Below are positions 26,073 to 34,349 of a stretch of DNA of 64,000 bases, piece by piece. Numbering within the stretch: position 1 is the first letter of the stretch; each line of letters starts with the position of its first letter. The DNA lies in assembly GCA_963791885.1 (NCBI GenBank), contig CAWBUL010000006.1:1240001-1304000 (forward strand). Reading direction: 5' to 3'. The position numbers and the translations under genes are program-made. A model generated the notes under the pieces. The model saw nothing but the letters and a program-made list of their open reading frames with translations. It was not told where the DNA came from and did not search any database. The DNA comes from CAVSUZ01 sp963791885. GTDB lineage: Bacteria; Pseudomonadota; Alphaproteobacteria; Acetobacterales; Acetobacteraceae.

Positions 26073-26077
26073 AGATG
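26070..26077 (+). repeat. Inversion-boundary repeat, left
   Basis: CCGAGATG at the hsdM/hsdR junction. Its exact inverse complement CATCTCGG lies at 27123-27130 at the other junction. Confidence 0.75.
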
Positions 26078-27120
26078 TATTTCGCGATCTACCAGGCGAT
26101 CGCCGAAGATGAGCGGCGGGTCGGCCTGTTCAAATCCTTCCCGCCGGATTTCTTCGACCTGATTATCGTCGATGAATGTCATCGCGGCAGCGCGCGAGAC
26201 GAGAGCGCATGGCGCGTTATCCTGGAATATTTTGAGCCGGCTTATCAGCTCGGCATGACGGCAACGCCGCTGCGCGATGACAACCGTGACACCTACCGCT
26301 ATTTCGGCAATCCGATTTACGAATACAGCCTGCGGCAAGGGATCGATGACGGCTTCCTGGCACCTTACCGAGTGCGCCGTATCGTCACCGAATGGGATGC
26401 CGCCGGGTGGCGGCCGAGCAAGACCGATCTCGACCGCTATGGGCGGCCGATCCCCGACGAGGAATACGGAACGAAGGATTTCGAGAAGGCCGTGGCGCTG
26501 CGCGCCCGCACCAAGGCAATCGCCAAGCATCTAACCGAGTTCATGAAGAAGACTGATCGCTTCGCCAAGACGATCGTGTTCTGCGTCGATCAAGAACATG
26601 CCAGCGAAATGCGAAAGGCGCTGAGCAATCTCAACAGCGACTTGGTGGCCACTTATCCGAACTATGTGTGCCGCGTGACGGCCGATGAGGGCGACATCGG
26701 CCGTGGACATCTGAGCCGCTTTCAGGACATCGACACCAAGGTGCCCACGATCCTCACGACATCGCAATTGCTCACGACCGGCGTCGATGCGCCGACTTGC
26801 AAGAACATCGTGCTGGCCCGCGTCGTCGGCTCGATGAGCGAGTTCAAGCAGATCATCGGGCGCGGGACCCGCGTCCGGGATGACTACGGCAAGCTCTGGT
26901 TCAACATTCTCGACTACACCGGCTCCGCCACGCGGCTCTTTGCCGATCCGGCCTTCGACGACGATCCGGTGCGGATCACCGAAGAGGAGATCGACGGGGA
27001 GGGGCACGTCACCGCCGTCCGCGAGACTGAGCCCGAGCCGGAAGCCGAACCGCCCGCCGAGACCGGCCCAGAGATCATCGAACCGCCGGAAGAGGGGAGA
27101 CGGAAATTCTATTTCGTCCG
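26071..27120 (+). pseudogene. hsdR: HsdR helicase middle fragment, inverted
   Basis: An internal piece of the type I restriction subunit, running against the rest of its operon. It begins MYFAIYQAIAEDERR and includes the DEAD-box motif LIIVDECHRGSA, motif III GMTATP and motif VI IIGRGTRVRDDYGK, then the acidic linker up to RRKFYF. Walker A (normally about 50-60 residues before MYFAIYQ) and the C-terminal 200 or more residues are missing. Past 27110 the frame leaves the family. The HsdR N-terminus is on the opposite strand immediately to the right. A half-helicase cannot translocate DNA. Confidence 0.9.
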
Positions 27121-27392
27121 AGCATCTCGGCATAGGTCTTCACCTGTTGCAGGCCATCAGCGGCAGCCTTGTAGCTCGCTTTCGCCTCAACCACGGCGAG
27201 CGGGAAATCTCGCGTGTAGCGGAGGAGAAAATCCACGCGTTTCGGCGGCTTGCGAATGAAGCCTTTGCCGACCGGCACGATGCGACCGTGGGTGATTGAC
27301 CGTTGCTCGGCGATCGAATGCGGGTCCATGTCCCAACCGCTCGCGAGCAACTTCGGAACCACAAGCTTGCGGCATGTATCGGCCTCGCTCAC
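27118..27392 (-). pseudogene. hsdR: HsdR N-terminal nuclease fragment
   Basis: The first about 92 residues of an EcoEI-type HsdR: MSEADTCRKLVVPKLLASGW, then the PD-(D/E)XK nuclease core RVDFLLRY (Asp) and LAVVEAKAS (Glu and Lys), then QVKTYAEML. The frame meets the inverted middle fragment at CATCTCGG. The GTG start at 27392 overlaps the original abiEii stop (GTGA), so the toxin and restriction genes were translated in sequence. The nuclease motif is intact but isolated. Confidence 0.88.
27123..27130 (-). repeat. Inversion-boundary repeat, right
   Basis: CATCTCGG on the plus strand, the inverse complement of the repeat at 26070-26077. The two bound the inverted hsdR piece. Confidence 0.75.
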
Positions 27393-28383
27393 GGGCTATC
27401 TTCCTTATTCTCGGGCACCAGCGTCCAGGTGCGGCGCACCGGCAGCTCGGCTCGGATTCTTCGGCTAACACCACCACGGTGCTGAACGCGGCATCAAATT
27501 CCGGCTTTTCCCCATACACCATTGCGGAAACGAAGTCATCGTAGCGGCGCCGATGCAAGGGACCAGTGCGCAGGGCATCGATCGCCTTGCGTGTCTCGCC
27601 GGCGATGTCGGCCGCATAGGCGGGGTACTGATGAGCGAATTGCCTTGCGTCACTTTCGGCGATCGCGCGCGCCAGGGCGGCGACCTCGGCGGGGTCGATC
27701 AGATCCCGCATCATGTGCAGATCGTAGATTTGCCGCACCAGCGTCGGGTCCGGATCGCGGCTGGCGCCGGCCATCTCCATCGCCGTGCGGCGCGTAAGGG
27801 AGACCAGCTTTTCGGCCGCGGTCTCCACGATACCGACGCAGGCGAGCTGCGCTACTTCGGGCGGGCGCTTCGTCGCCTCGGCGACGAAGGAGCTCACCGG
27901 CAGCATCACCGGCGGCCGGCGCAGGGGCGCATAATTAAGCTCGACCTTGATGGCGGAACGCAGCCCCTCCCCTGCCCCGCTTTCGCTCGCATAAGGCAAT
28001 TGCCAGACGGCGTACTGCCCTTCATCGCGCGCCCAGGCCACCGATTTGTCGGCGGGATCGAAAGCGAAGCCGGCCGCCTGCAACGCGGCGGAGATGTGTT
28101 GGCGCAGGTGATCGAGCTGCCGGCGCAGCGCACTGCGGCTCACCGGCGCCGCGGCTAGCGGCACGATCTTGAAATCCACATCCTCCGACATGCGCCGTAT
28201 GATGCGATGCGCGCGGGCGAGCGCGGTGCCGCCGCCGAAGACGAGGCGAAACGGTGCTGCATCCATTGCCGCGAGCGCCGCTATGGCGCGGACAACATGC
28301 AGATCCTTTTCGACCAGGCCGATGCCCGGCAGCCGAAAGAACGCCTGAACTTCCCGGAGCTCGCGTTGCGCGTCATCGCTCAA
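27187..28383 (-). CDS. abiEii: AbiEii-type nucleotidyltransferase toxin, late frameshift
   Basis: A nucleotidyltransferase toxin of the AbiE type IV toxin-antitoxin family. The catalytic motif is RLVFGGGTALARAHRI followed by RMSEDVDFKI (GGxALA...D-x-D), near residues 42-72. The middle contains IKVELNY and the helical VETAAEKLVSLTRR. The TTG start lies inside the end of abiEi. Near 27449 one base is lost relative to the expected C-terminus: the correct frame would read ELPVRRTWTLVPENKEDSP with a stop at 27389-27391, overlapping the hsdR start. As written the frame runs on to 27187 with about 65 extra residues that are antisense or out of frame. The catalytic core itself is undamaged. Confidence 0.82.
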   Translation of the reverse strand: MSDDAQRELREVQAFFRLPGIGLVEKDLHVVRAIAALAAMDAAPFRLVFGGGTALARAHRIIRRMSEDVDFKIVPLAAAPVSRSALRRQLDHLRQHISAALQAAGFAFDPADKSVAWARDEGQYAVWQLPYASESGAGEGLRSAIKVELNYAPLRRPPVMLPVSSFVAEATKRPPEVAQLACVGIVETAAEKLVSLTRRTAMEMAGASRDPDPTLVRQIYDLHMMRDLIDPAEVAALARAIAESDARQFAHQYPAYAADIAGETRKAIDALRTGPLHRRRYDDFVSAMVYGEKPEFDAAFSTVVVLAEESEPSCRCAAPGRWCPRIRKIARERGRYMPQACGSEVARERLGHGPAFDRRATVNHPRSHRAGRQRLHSQAAETRGFSPPLHARFPARRG

Positions 28384-28786
28384 GCCGCAGCTCCGTATCC
28401 TGGTATTTGAGGCGGCGCACGAAGCGGCCTTTCACGCGCACGGCGGGATTGACCGGCACCTGCGTCGAGCGGCCCTCATTATAGGCGCGCTGGAATTCCG
28501 TCGGCTCCCACGACACGCCGAGCTTGTCGAGCGTTTGACGCGCCGCATCGATGAACCCGCCGGCCGCAGCCAACATCGGCTTGCCGGTCAGGCTTGAGAT
28601 TTCCGCGCGGCCATAGACGCCGTAACCGAGCCGCACGAGCTGACCGTCGCGCACCAGGCCGCGCAGGGCGCGCAGCACCTGATCCTCGCCGCCGAGGTCG
28701 CGGAACTCGCGCGTCAGGAATACGTCGTCCCGCCGGCGGGCGATCCGTTCCCCGATCCTGTCACGCAATGTCCGTCGCTTTGGCAT
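28373..28786 (-). CDS. abiEi: AbiEi-type antitoxin (DUF6088)
   Basis: A 137-aa protein of the AbiEi/DUF6088 antitoxin group beginning MPKRRTLRDRIGERIARR. The N-terminal winged helix is VFLTREFRDLGGEDQVLRAL with LGYGVYGRAE as the wing, and it usually represses the operon. The C-terminal domain (SWEPTEFQRAYNEGRSTQVP) neutralises the toxin. AAGG-type sequence precedes the ATG at 28786. It overlaps abiEii by 11 bases. The promoter just upstream carries two perfect 15-bp direct repeats, the likely autoregulatory sites. Confidence 0.85.
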   Translation of the reverse strand: MPKRRTLRDRIGERIARRRDDVFLTREFRDLGGEDQVLRALRGLVRDGQLVRLGYGVYGRAEISSLTGKPMLAAAGGFIDAARQTLDKLGVSWEPTEFQRAYNEGRSTQVPVNPAVRVKGRFVRRLKYQDTELRLER

Positions 28787-28801
28787 GGGCCCTTCCTGGT
28801 T

Positions 28802-28846
28802 GCAAAAACCCGACATCAGTGTAAGCAAAAACCCGACATTTTGCAA
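28802..28846 (-). promoter_or_regulatory. abiE promoter with two 15-bp direct repeats
   Basis: On the minus strand a -35 box TTGCAA (28846-28841) and a -10 box TACACT (28823-28818) are separated by exactly 17 bases. Two perfect copies of GCAAAAACCCGACAT (plus-strand reading, 28802-28816 and 28825-28839) sit in the spacer and just downstream of the -10, on the same face of DNA (23-bp period). A repressor bound to both would occlude the promoter. AbiEi binding is the expected mechanism. Confidence 0.72.
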
Positions 28847-29003
28847 GAGGAATATAAGTGTTTTCAGCGCTCTAGACTTGGGGTTCGCCCCGCTGCGGGA
28901 TGGGTATCAACGGCTCTCCCGCCAAGGCCGGCCCGCGGCCGCAAAAGCCGCCAGCCATGCTAGACAATCCTTTGTCGTTACGCGTCGGGAGCCGATCAGA
29001 TCG

Positions 29004-29679
29004 ATGTGCGGCCGGTTCACTCAGCATTACACCTGGCAAGAGGTGCACGCCTTTCTCAGCGTGTTCGGGCCGGCGCGCAATCTGCAGCCGCACTACAACA
29101 TCGCGCCGACCGATAGCATCGCCGTGATCCGGCTCGATAAGCAGGGACAGCGCGAGCTGGTGCCCGATGCGCTGGGGCCTCATTCCCGGCTGGTGGAAGA
29201 AAACCGCCAGGGAGATGCCGGCGACGTTCAACGCGCGGGCGGAATCCGTCGCCGACAAGCCGATGTTCCGCGATGCGTTCAGGAACCGCCGCTGCATCAT
29301 CCCGGCGAGCGGCTTCTACGAATGGACCGGCGCGAAAGGCGCCAAGCAGCCGCATCTCTTCACCGCCGCCGACGGCTCGCCCGTTCTCGGCTTCGCCGGC
29401 GTGTGGGACCACTGCCGCGATCCCGCGAGCGGCGATGAGATCCTGTCCTGCACGATCATCGTGTGCGGCGCGAGCGCATGGATGCAGCGGTTTCACGACC
29501 GCATGCCGGTGATCCTCGAGCCGAAGGATTTTGACGGCTGGCTTCGGGGTTCGCTCGGGCCGGTAGCGCTCACATGCGCCGCAGAATCCGCCTTGCGTTC
29601 CTGGCCGGTATCGCCGCGGCTCAATCGCACCGGCGCCGCTGATGATGATCCGACCATCATCACACCGTCGGCCGCCTGA
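29004..29679 (+). pseudogene. SRAP (YedK/HMCES) abasic-site peptidase, frameshifted
   Basis: SRAP proteins form a covalent link to abasic sites in single-stranded DNA through their second residue. Here MCGRFTQHYTW gives the catalytic Cys2, NIAPTDSIAVIR follows, and after a shift the frame continues RWGLIPGWWKK, PASGFYEW (conserved Glu) and RFHDRMPVIL (conserved His). The shift is an extra G in the run at 29163-29166: GTG CCC ATG CGC would be normal. So the enzyme is split near residue 54. It is divergent from the abiE operon and its stop TGA overlaps the next gene's ATG (TGATG). SRAP genes are frequent in defence islands and conjugative elements. Confidence 0.85.
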
Positions 29680-31430
29680 TGCCTTCGCGCCCGCGCTGGA
29701 TTCTAGGGCGTGACGCGCCGCCAGAGTCTGCACGTGAAATTGGGGTGTATGTCCCGGTCGACGAAGTGTTCCCGGGCACCGCGGGCACGCAGCGCGAGCT
29801 TGTGCAGATACTCGCAACGTTGAGCCGCGACGACACGCTGTTCCAATGCGCGCGCATCAACACGATCGTATCGGGATTCGGGAACTCCGAGAATGTCCCA
29901 CGCCAGCAGCAGGCGACCAGCATGCTTTGCAACCGCGAACAGATCGGCCGGATAAACAGCTTTGCCAGCCGTTACAAAGCATCAGGCCCGCCGCTCGTCT
30001 TCTTTCGCGGCCAGATGCTCGAGCTGATGCGATGGGCCGCCATCCATTGCCAAAATCTCCCGAATGACGGAACGACATACACCGATCCAGATTTTCGGGA
30101 GCGGTTTGTCAGAGCGGCGCTAATCGCAAGCAGTGTGTGGGCGGCGCGCACCTATCGCGATACCTTGTCGGGTCCCGGTGACGTTGCGGAGATCCGGCTT
30201 CGCGCGATGGGCGCTTTGCGCAAAGGAGTCGAAGAGGCCAACCTGGCGCCGCATATAGGCGTTGCAATCGGGCGCGGGCTCAAGCTGTTCACCGAGTATC
30301 TGCCGATACGCGCACCAGGCTTTGCGGACCTTTTCCTGCGCAAGACCGGGCTCACCCTACGGCAATATCTCACCTCGGCGCTTCTGACATTCACCTTGCA
30401 ACGGTCGCGGGATGGACCGCTCTTCAGTAGGCATAAACTGGTTCCCGGAGCACCGGCGGCCCGCCTTTTTCAGGCGTTCATCGATCTGATATCGCAAACG
30501 CCGGAGGAAATGAAGGAAGCGTACACGGTGGAAAGCTTGCGCGGCGTGTTTCAGCCCGTTCGCGAGCGCCCGATCATGACGACTGGCGACGGGCGTTGTA
30601 TTGTCCTCGATCCAACATTCTTCATCGAATGTGTGTCGATCGGTGCCCTCTTTCAGGCTGCGAAGGGCGAGGGGCGGAAAGGGTCGCAGCAGCTGTTCTC
30701 TGATTTCGGCTACGCGTTCGAGGACTATGCGACCGATATACTGGGCCGCATGTATCCGCACCGGCCGCACCTTGTTGACCGCCTGGCGTGCAACATCAAA
30801 GGCCGCGACGGTAATGGCAGGGAGTTCGAGGTTGACGCCTCGCTCACCGACGTATCGCAGGCAGCGTTGTTCGAGATGAAGTCCGCCTTTTTGCTCGAGA
30901 AGGCCATCACCGACCCAAAGCCGGAAGTATTTCTCGAGGAGATCCGTGCGCGGTACGGTGCCAGCAAACGGAAAGGCGAACGGGACAAAGGCGTCGCACA
31001 GCTGGCACGCAGCGCCGGTGCGATCGTGCGCGGAGAATGGGCTGGAAACGCTGGCGAGTTTGCGGGCATCAACGTCCTCCATCCGGTGCTGGTCGCTCAC
31101 GATCTAAGAATGGATGCGCCGGCGCTTGGGCATTTTCTGGAAAGCGAGTTCCGGTCTTTGCTCGGGACGGTGCCGCGAGGCAAGCATGTGCGTCCCCTCA
31201 CGGTCATGACCATCCAGGATCTGGAGAACCTCGAGGGATCGGTGAACGCGTTCAGCTTTGTGCGGCTGCTGGACGATTACGCGCAGGAGTGCCCCGACCG
31301 GGTCCGCTCACTGCACAACTTCATTGCGTTCTCCGCTTACGGGCCGAAAATTCTTCCGAGCTCATCCCTCATCGAAGCGTCGGCCGGAATTATCGATGCA
31401 CTCCGGCAAGAGCTCTTTCCGGACAGCTAG
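29679..31430 (+). CDS. Unrecognised 583-aa protein with a nuclease-like core
   Basis: I do not recognise the family. The protein is soluble, mixed helix/strand, with no signal peptide or membrane segment. Near residues 385-410 it contains FEVDASLTDVSQAALFEMKS, i.e. an Asp in a strand followed after about 12 residues by an E-x-K, the spacing of a PD-(D/E)XK nuclease. The N-terminal 300 residues are mostly helical (for example LMRWAAIHCQNLP, LRQYLTSALLTFTLQ). The start overlaps the SRAP stop, so the two are translationally coupled. The stop TAG lies inside the CTAG target site of the following IS5 element. Context, next to a damaged restriction locus, suggests a defence or DNA-repair role, which is inference. 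Confidence 0.75.
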   Translation: MPSRPRWILGRDAPPESAREIGVYVPVDEVFPGTAGTQRELVQILATLSRDDTLFQCARINTIVSGFGNSENVPRQQQATSMLCNREQIGRINSFASRYKASGPPLVFFRGQMLELMRWAAIHCQNLPNDGTTYTDPDFRERFVRAALIASSVWAARTYRDTLSGPGDVAEIRLRAMGALRKGVEEANLAPHIGVAIGRGLKLFTEYLPIRAPGFADLFLRKTGLTLRQYLTSALLTFTLQRSRDGPLFSRHKLVPGAPAARLFQAFIDLISQTPEEMKEAYTVESLRGVFQPVRERPIMTTGDGRCIVLDPTFFIECVSIGALFQAAKGEGRKGSQQLFSDFGYAFEDYATDILGRMYPHRPHLVDRLACNIKGRDGNGREFEVDASLTDVSQAALFEMKSAFLLEKAITDPKPEVFLEEIRARYGASKRKGERDKGVAQLARSAGAIVRGEWAGNAGEFAGINVLHPVLVAHDLRMDAPALGHFLESEFRSLLGTVPRGKHVRPLTVMTIQDLENLEGSVNAFSFVRLLDDYAQECPDRVRSLHNFIAFSAYGPKILPSSSLIEASAGIIDALRQELFPDS

Positions 31431-32292
31431 GGCGAAGACCCAATTGGGTTATTGCCAAATCAATAGGTTGTTGATTCCCTGTGGTCGGAGTTTGCATCGA
31501 TTCGGGGCAGCATGGTCACAGGGTATTTCTGGTTGAGCGACGGGCAGTGGGAGAAGATTGACCCATTGCTGCCCGTCTACATACGCGGCAAGCGACGGGT
31601 GGATGATCGGCGCGTGATCAGCGGCATCATCCAAGTCATCATCTCCGGTTGCCGATGGTCCGACGCACCGTTGGAATATGGGCCACGCAAGACACTGTAT
31701 AATCGGTTCGTGCGCTGGGCAGTGCGCGGGATCTGGGAGCGTGTGTTCATGGAACTTGCGCGCGCCGGCGGCCCGCCGGCCGAAGCCTTGCTGGACAGCA
31801 CGCATATCAAGGTCCACCGGTCGGCCAGCGCCGGGCGGCGAAAAAGGGGGGTTCGCGTGGGATCGGGACGAGCCGCGGCGGGCGCAATACCAAAATCCAT
31901 CTGATCGCTGATGCTCACGGCCGACCCAAGGTCATCGCGCTGACCGGCGGTGAGCGCCACGATAGCGTGCCGGCGCAGGCAATGTTGGCTCGACTGCCGC
32001 CCGACCTGCGCGTGATCGCCGATGCCGCTTACGACAGTGCCGAATTGCGCCGTTGGCTGGCGGACCGCGGCAGCCGCGTCATCATCCCCAACCGCAAGAA
32101 CCGAAAGCAGCCCTATCCGTTCGACGCCGTCACCTATAGGCGGCGCAATATCGTCGAACGCACCTTCTGCCGCCTCAAGGACTTTCGACGCCTGGCAACG
32201 CGCTACGATCGGCTCGACGAAACTTTCGTCTCCACCCTCTGCATCGCCGCCGCCCTTGCCTACTTCCTCAAGTAGTCAGATGAGTCTTCGCC
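31431..32292 (+). mobile_element. IS5-family (IS427-like) element, copy 2
   Basis: An 862-bp copy in the opposite orientation to copy 1, bounded by GGCGAAGAC repeats and flanked by CTAG at 31427-31430 and 32293-32296. It differs from copy 1 by only a few bases. Confidence 0.9.
31512..32275 (+). CDS. IS5-family transposase (OrfA/OrfB frameshift pair), copy 2
   Basis: OrfA (31512-31904) starts MVTGYFWLSDGQWEKIDPLL and contains the first catalytic Asp in LLDSTHIKVH. OrfB is open through GGERHDSVPAQAM to the stop at 32275, with VIADAAYDSAELRRWL (second Asp) and RRNIVERTFCRLKDF (Glu motif). The two overlap in a GC-rich run (AAAAGGGGGG near 31840) that is the usual site of programmed frameshifting in this group. 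Unlike copy 1, the Tyr codon after SDAPLE is intact, so this is the active-looking copy and could mobilise the other. Confidence 0.85.
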
Positions 32293-32296
32293 CTAG

Positions 32297-32717
32297 CCAG
32301 ACACCTGAAAACCTAAGTCATTGGAGCCGTTGCCGCCAGCACGCACTCGTCGACGATCTCACCGAAGCAGGCACCAGCCGTCCCAGGGCGATCCGCAGAA
32401 GCGGTGTAATGGCCGCCGGGCGATTGCGAACGAGCAAGCCAACCGACGCCGCGGCTTAGCTTTCGCCCTTCTAAATTCATCCCTTCACTGATCGGCCGCC
32501 ACCGCCTCGAAACGCGCGGACCCTGGCGCGCACCCCGTCGTCTCCGGGGCAAGGGCTGCGCCTTCGCCGGCGGTGTCCCCGGCTTTCGGTGAAGGACCTG
32601 CAAGCCGGGTGATCCCCCTCCGCCGGCTCACCCCTCCGCCGCCAAGGCCCCGCGCGCCGGACGGGCCGCATCGAGGCCCCGAAGTGGCGGCCTCCCCAGC
32701 CGAAAGGGGAGAATCCC
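32297..32717. other. Intergenic before the antirestriction gene
   Basis: About 420 bases. No gene is supported. The last 80 bases are GC-rich and lead to an AGGGGAGAA ribosome-binding site for the next gene. Confidence 0.5.
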
Positions 32718-33311
32718 ATGACGACGAAACCGCACGCCGGCAGCGCGACCGGCACCGATGCACCATCCCGCGCCGACCTTCACAGCCGCATCACCGGCAA
32801 GGTCATCGCCGATCTCGAACAGGGCGTGCGGCCCTGGCACCGGCCGTGGAACGCCGCCCATCTCGAACAGCGCGTCATCCGCCCCTTACGCCACAACGGC
32901 ATTCCCTATCAGGGCATCAACACCGTCATGCTCTGGATGGCCGCGGTCACCCGCGGCTACGGCTCGCCGTTCTGGATGACGTTCCGCCAGGCCAGGGAGC
33001 TCGGCGGCAATGTGCGCAAGGGCGAGCATGGCGAGCTGGTCGTCTATGCCGACAGCATCACGCGCCGCGACGCCAACGCCGAAGGCGAGGACACCGAACG
33101 CACGATCCCGTTCCTCAAGGGCTACACGGTGTTCAACGCCGAGCAGTGCGAAAACCTGCCGGTGCATTTCACGGCGAAGCCCGAGGTCCCGGCCCTTGGT
33201 AAGGCGCGGAGCGCAAACACGCCCCGCGAGTGCCGGCCGCAGCCCCAGCCATGGTGGCACGTGGTCCCCGATGCGCCCCAGCTATTTGCAACCCAGCCAG
33301 GCATTCCCTAA
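32718..33311 (+). pseudogene. ArdC-type antirestriction/ssDNA-binding protein, C-terminally truncated
   Basis: The N-terminal ArdC domain (DUF1738) is clear: DLHSRITGKVIADLEQGVRP, WHRPWNAAH, NGIPYQGINTVMLWMAA and YGSPFWMTFRQARELGGNVR, ending FNAEQCENLP. ArdC proteins of plasmids bind single-stranded DNA and have a C-terminal zincin-like metallopeptidase domain with a HExxH-type motif. Here the sequence departs from the family after PVHFTAKPE and stops at 198 aa, so the metallopeptidase half is missing. Such genes mark conjugative elements. Confidence 0.8.
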
Positions 33312-33849
33312 CGTGCTGAAAACATGGAGCGGGCGAATGGATTCGAGACCCTAGACCTCAACTTTGTCAAAGTTCGATTCCAGTCGAGCTACGGAATTAC
33401 GATCGGTCGCGTGTCTGAGCCAGTGTGAGCGGCGTCAGATCGGCACGGTCGAATGGTGGGATCGTCGGTTGCGGGGACACGCAGCCAGCGTTACTTGCGT
33501 CTCCGACGGACTAGAATCCCAACACTGGGACGACCCAGCAGCAGATGCGAGCCGGCTGTGCAAGGGCCAGTTAGCCGGGTTCGAAGCTGAATCGGAATCA
33601 GGAGGGCCCTCGCCGGCCCACCCAGCTCCCTACACCCGATCTGAATGCCATTGGTTGTCCGCTTTGCGCCCATTCCCGTCATCCGAGCGCTCATACCGGC
33701 TGCTGGAGAGCGGACATCTCAACCCACGTCGCTGCCGGCCGAGATAGTTGAAAAGTAGCCGGTCGGCCGCGAGCTGCGACCATCAAAAGCGGGCATTCGG
33801 GATAAGCCGGATCGGACCGGGAGGAGAGTTAGCGCCGTCGCGTGCATCC
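33312..33849. other. Intergenic, no supported gene
   Basis: About 540 bases between the truncated ArdC and the MarR gene. Short frames lack features. It contains motifs of the type CGGACAT/GCGGGCATTCGGGA that recur in the spacer at 36141, which look like degenerate intergenic repeats. Confidence 0.4.
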
Positions 33850-34281
33850 CTATTCGCCACTTCTGAACCGTTCCAACATCCGTGCCAACCCAGGTCCGAT
33901 CGCCTGCAACTCCCGCAGATGCTCGGCCGACAGCCGCGCCAGGACATCCTCCCCGCCAGTTGTTAGCCTGACCCAGACCCGGCGGTGATCGTCGGGATCC
34001 GCATGCCGCTGAACCAGGCCCAGCTCCGCCATGCGATCCACCAGCTCCACGGCACTGTGCGGGCGGAGGCACAGCGCCTCGGCGATCTCCCCGACGGCCA
34101 ACATCTCCCGCCCCGGTGCACCTTTGATGGCGAGCAGCGCCTGGTGCTGCTGTGGAGTCAAATCTGCCTTGCGTGCCGCCTCCGCGCTGAACGCCGTGAA
34201 CCGTCGCAGCGCCCGCCGGAAGGCCGCCAGCGCCTCATATTCCGCCTTGGTCAAACTCTGCGTGCGCGGCGTGCGTGTCAA
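33850..34281 (-). CDS. MarR-family transcriptional regulator
   Basis: A 143-aa winged-helix regulator: LTPQQHQALLAIKGAPGREM, then EIAEALCLRPHSAVELVDRM (recognition helix) and the wing AELGLVQRHADPDDHRRVWV with the conserved DxR. It is divergent from the ClC gene with a 68-bp gap that contains an inverted repeat. MarR proteins usually repress divergent neighbours and release on binding a small ligand. Confidence 0.9.
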   Translation of the reverse strand: MTRTPRTQSLTKAEYEALAAFRRALRRFTAFSAEAARKADLTPQQHQALLAIKGAPGREMLAVGEIAEALCLRPHSAVELVDRMAELGLVQRHADPDDHRRVWVRLTTGGEDVLARLSAEHLRELQAIGPGLARMLERFRSGE

Positions 34282-34299
34282 CGAAGTGCCCCTGGTCTT

Positions 34300-34318
34300 T
34301 ATGTCGTAATGCGATATA
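34300..34318. promoter_or_regulatory. Candidate MarR operator
   Basis: TATGTCG, five bases, CGATATA: an inverted repeat with one mismatch in the gap between the MarR and ClC starts. Position and size (19 bp) fit a MarR-family site. Confidence 0.55.
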
Positions 34319-34349
34319 TAGGGCGCAGACCGACAGGACCGCTCCCCAC

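Noticed and set aside
26075..27259. A stand-alone plus-strand helicase gene
   Set aside because: It lacks Walker A and its C-terminal third, and its missing N-terminus lies on the opposite strand, so it is an inverted hsdR piece.
33360..33420. A T-loop-like GTTCGATTCC suggesting a tRNA
   Set aside because: No acceptor-stem, anticodon or D-arm pairing was found around it.
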